This document shows positions 62,038-64,000 of a stretch of 64,000 nucleotides of DNA, piece after piece. The notes under the pieces were generated by a model. It saw only the letters and a program-made list of their open reading frames with translations. It ran no database searches and was not told where the DNA came from. The translations under genes were made by a program, and so were the position numbers. The DNA lies in assembly GCF_011682175.1 (NCBI RefSeq), contig NZ_WHJG01000006.1, positions 62,001 to 126,000 of the forward strand, written 5' to 3'. Source of the DNA: Massilia frigida (GTDB taxonomy: Bacteria > Pseudomonadota > Gammaproteobacteria > Burkholderiales > Burkholderiaceae_D). Position 1 is the first letter of the stretch. Every line of letters begins with the position of its first letter.

Positions 62038-64000
62038 ATGGTCTCGATTGCAGCACTCGGCAGCACAACGGCCGAACTGGTACAGGGGCTCAGTCCCGAC
62101 GACTGCGCGCGCGTGGAGTCGGCGCTCGCGTATGCGGGCGACGCCTACAAGGACATGGCGTGCAGTTCGGGCCAGAACGCGCTCGACTTCGCGGTCGGCG
62201 TGGCCAGCACCCTGGCGTATTTAAGAAGCGATGCCGAAACCCGCATCGCCGGCCTGATGTTCGAGCTGACGGTGCTCGATCCGAAAGCCGTGGCGGGCCT
62301 GGAAGCGCGGGTCGGGCGCGAGGCGACCGATCTGGTGACCGGGGTGCGCCAGCTGATCCGGCTGCGCGACATGACGGTCGGCCAGCAGACGGTGGGTCGC
62401 GGCAAGAACGCGGCCCAGCAAGCGGTGGCCCAGGTCGAAACCTTGCGCAAGATGCTGCTGGCGATGGCCACCGACATGCGCGTGGTGCTGGTGCGCCTGG
62501 CCTCGTGCATAACGACCTTGCGCTATTTTGCCGACATCAAGCGCTTCGACGACCTGACCTGCGCCTACGGGCGTGAAACGCTGGACCTGTACGCGCCGCT
62601 GGCCAACCGGCTCGGCATCTGGCAGCTCAAGTGGGAGCTGGAAGACCTGTCGTTCCGCTTCATCGAGCCCGATACCTACAAGCGCATCGCCAAGATGCTC
62701 GAAGAAAAACGCATGATGCGTGAAGGCTTCGTGCAGTCGGCCATCCTGCGCCTGCAAAACGAATTGGCGGCGGCCGGCATCACGGCCGAAGTATTCGGCC
62801 GGCCCAAGCATATCTACAGCATCTGGAGCAAGATGCGCGGCAAGGAGCTCGATTTCACCGAGCTCTATGACGTGCGCGCCTTCCGCGTGATCGTCGCCGA
62901 CGACAAGACCTGCTACACGGTGCTCGGCGTGGTGCACAATATCTGGACTCCGATTCCGAAGGAGTTCGACGACTACATCTCGCGCCCCAAGGCGAACGGC
63001 TACCAGTCGCTGCACACGGTGGTGACGGCCGACGATGGGCGCCCGCTGGAAGTGCAGATCCGCACCCAGGAAATGCACAACTTCGCCGAGTACGGCATCG
63101 CCGCGCACTGGCGCTACAAGGAAGAGGGCGGATCCAACTTCAAGGGCCAGGCCTACGACGAGAAGATCGCCTGGCTGCGCCAGCTGCTGGCCTGGAAGAC
63201 CGACGTGGCCGACGCCGTCGTCGGGCAGGAAGAAATCCAGCGCGAGTGGGTCGAAAAACTCAAGTCGACCACGCTGGACGACCGCATTTTCGTGCTCACG
63301 CCGCAGGCGCGCGTGCTGGAACTGCCGGTCGGCGCCACGCCGATCGACTTTGCCTATCACCTGCACAGCGAAGTGGGGCACCGCTGCCGCGGGGCGCGCG
63401 TGGACGGCATCATGGTGCCGTTGAATACGGCGCTCAAGAACGGCCAGACCTGCGAGATCATCACCGCCAAGGGCGCGCCCGGCACCGCCGGCCCGTCGCG
63501 CGACTGGCTCAATGTGGAATACACGGTCAGCACGCGCACGCGCGCCAAGGTGCGCGCCTGGTTCCACGCCATCGACCTGGAAGAGACGCTGGCGCACGGG
63601 CGCGCCATGGTCGAAAAATCGCTCCAGCGCGAAGGCAAGACCGCCGTCAACCTGGAACAGCTGGCGCATAAACTCGGCTTTGCCAAGGTCGACGACCTGT
63701 TCATCTCGGTCGGCAAGGAAGAATTCAGCCTGCGCCACGTGGAGCAGGCGCTGCACGATACCGGCGAAGTGGTGGTGCCGGAAGACGCGGTGGTGCTTAA
63801 CAAGAGCCGGGCGTCGAGCGTGGAGCAGGGCGCCAAGTCGGGCGTGCTGGTGGTCGGCACCGAAGGCTTGCTGACGGCGCTGGCCAAGTGCTGCAAGCCG
63901 GCGCCGCCGGACGGCATCGTCGGTTTCGTCACGCGCGGCAAGGGCGTGTCGATCCACCGCGCCACCTGCAAGAACTTCGCCGAGATGCGCATCAAGGCGC
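62038..64000 (+). CDS. relA: GTP pyrophosphokinase RelA (partial, runs off window)
   Basis: The first 654 codons of a long RelA/SpoT protein. The N-terminal HD domain region (about 45-165) lacks the HD and ED metal residues (FELTVLD, LRDM), so hydrolysis should be lost, as in RelA. The synthetase domain contains GRPKHIYSIWSKMRGK, LYDVRAFRVIV and ANGYQSLHTVV. A TGS domain (IFVLTPQARVLELPVGATPIDFAYHLH) and the start of the C-terminal regulatory region with CCKPAPPDGIVGFVTRGKG follow. It makes (p)ppGpp in the stringent response. It starts at ATG 62038 and is truncated only by the window edge. Confidence 0.94.
   Translation, partial: MVSIAALGSTTAELVQGLSPDDCARVESALAYAGDAYKDMACSSGQNALDFAVGVASTLAYLRSDAETRIAGLMFELTVLDPKAVAGLEARVGREATDLVTGVRQLIRLRDMTVGQQTVGRGKNAAQQAVAQVETLRKMLLAMATDMRVVLVRLASCITTLRYFADIKRFDDLTCAYGRETLDLYAPLANRLGIWQLKWELEDLSFRFIEPDTYKRIAKMLEEKRMMREGFVQSAILRLQNELAAAGITAEVFGRPKHIYSIWSKMRGKELDFTELYDVRAFRVIVADDKTCYTVLGVVHNIWTPIPKEFDDYISRPKANGYQSLHTVVTADDGRPLEVQIRTQEMHNFAEYGIAAHWRYKEEGGSNFKGQAYDEKIAWLRQLLAWKTDVADAVVGQEEIQREWVEKLKSTTLDDRIFVLTPQARVLELPVGATPIDFAYHLHSEVGHRCRGARVDGIMVPLNTALKNGQTCEIITAKGAPGTAGPSRDWLNVEYTVSTRTRAKVRAWFHAIDLEETLAHGRAMVEKSLQREGKTAVNLEQLAHKLGFAKVDDLFISVGKEEFSLRHVEQALHDTGEVVVPEDAVVLNKSRASSVEQGAKSGVLVVGTEGLLTALAKCCKPAPPDGIVGFVTRGKGVSIHRATCKNFAEMRIKA

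Overview
The window looks like a chromosomal segment of a GC-rich betaproteobacterium, most likely Oxalobacteraceae (Massilia-like). That is inferred from base composition, the recC-recB-recD order, a Burkholderiales-type DUF3460 protein, an aryl polyene cluster of the kind seen in that order, and general protein flavour; no database was searched. Coding density is high, genes are mostly operonic with 4-8 bp overlaps, and no insertion sequence, phage, CRISPR array or rRNA was seen.

Layout. 0-5.4 kb: a prolyl oligopeptidase diverging from a large CHASE/PAS hybrid sensor kinase, with an 18-bp palindrome between them. 5.4-14.4 kb: recC, recB and recD, each overlapping the next by 4 bp. 14.5-21.9 kb: a D-Ala-D-Ala endopeptidase, a sulfate-binding protein, a GNAT acetyltransferase, a Tat-type DUF882 lipoprotein, a lipoprotein gene broken by an in-frame TAG, an aberrant tRNA-like gene, DUF3460, and an amino-acid ABC binding protein plus permease without ATPase. 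22-27 kb: a PAS-GGDEF-EAL protein, ETF-ubiquinone oxidoreductase and an SDR.

27.4-44.1 kb is a complete-looking aryl polyene (APE) biosynthetic cluster of 18 tightly packed genes plus a periplasmic protein at its end. It encodes a chain-length-factor-like protein, two acyl carrier proteins, an AMP-ligase fused to a dehydratase, an aromatic amino acid ammonia-lyase as starter supplier, a methyltransferase, a glycosyltransferase, two acyltransferases, a thioesterase, a LolA-like carrier, an MMPL exporter, a DUF3261 lipoprotein, two ketosynthases, a second dehydratase and a ketoreductase. Together they should make, elongate, tailor and move a polyene lipid to the outer membrane.

44.1-51 kb: tandem paralogous lipoproteins, a PAS-LuxR regulator, a 3-oxoacid CoA-transferase (scoAB), then a BlaI/BlaR1-like pair in which the M56 protease carries a C-terminal TonB-type domain. 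The same domain occurs as a stand-alone secreted protein about 1 kb away, and the repeated inverted motif TAGAC-N6-GTCTA lies upstream of blaI and between the stand-alone protein and a SIMPL-domain protein. This suggests a small, self-contained signalling regulon.

51-57.8 kb: dctA, an amidohydrolase pseudogene (one nonsense codon, two frameshifts), and an operon behind a good Fur box (DUF6662 outer-membrane protein, FMN-binding protein, ApbE flavin transferase, histidine-rich membrane protein). The operon is a candidate iron-regulated extracytoplasmic flavin electron-transfer system. A second decayed gene follows. 57.7-64 kb: a small tyrosine-phosphatase-like protein, two secreted proteins of unknown function, 3-hydroxybutyrate dehydrogenase, an alpha/beta hydrolase, a RidA-like protein and relA, which runs off the window end.
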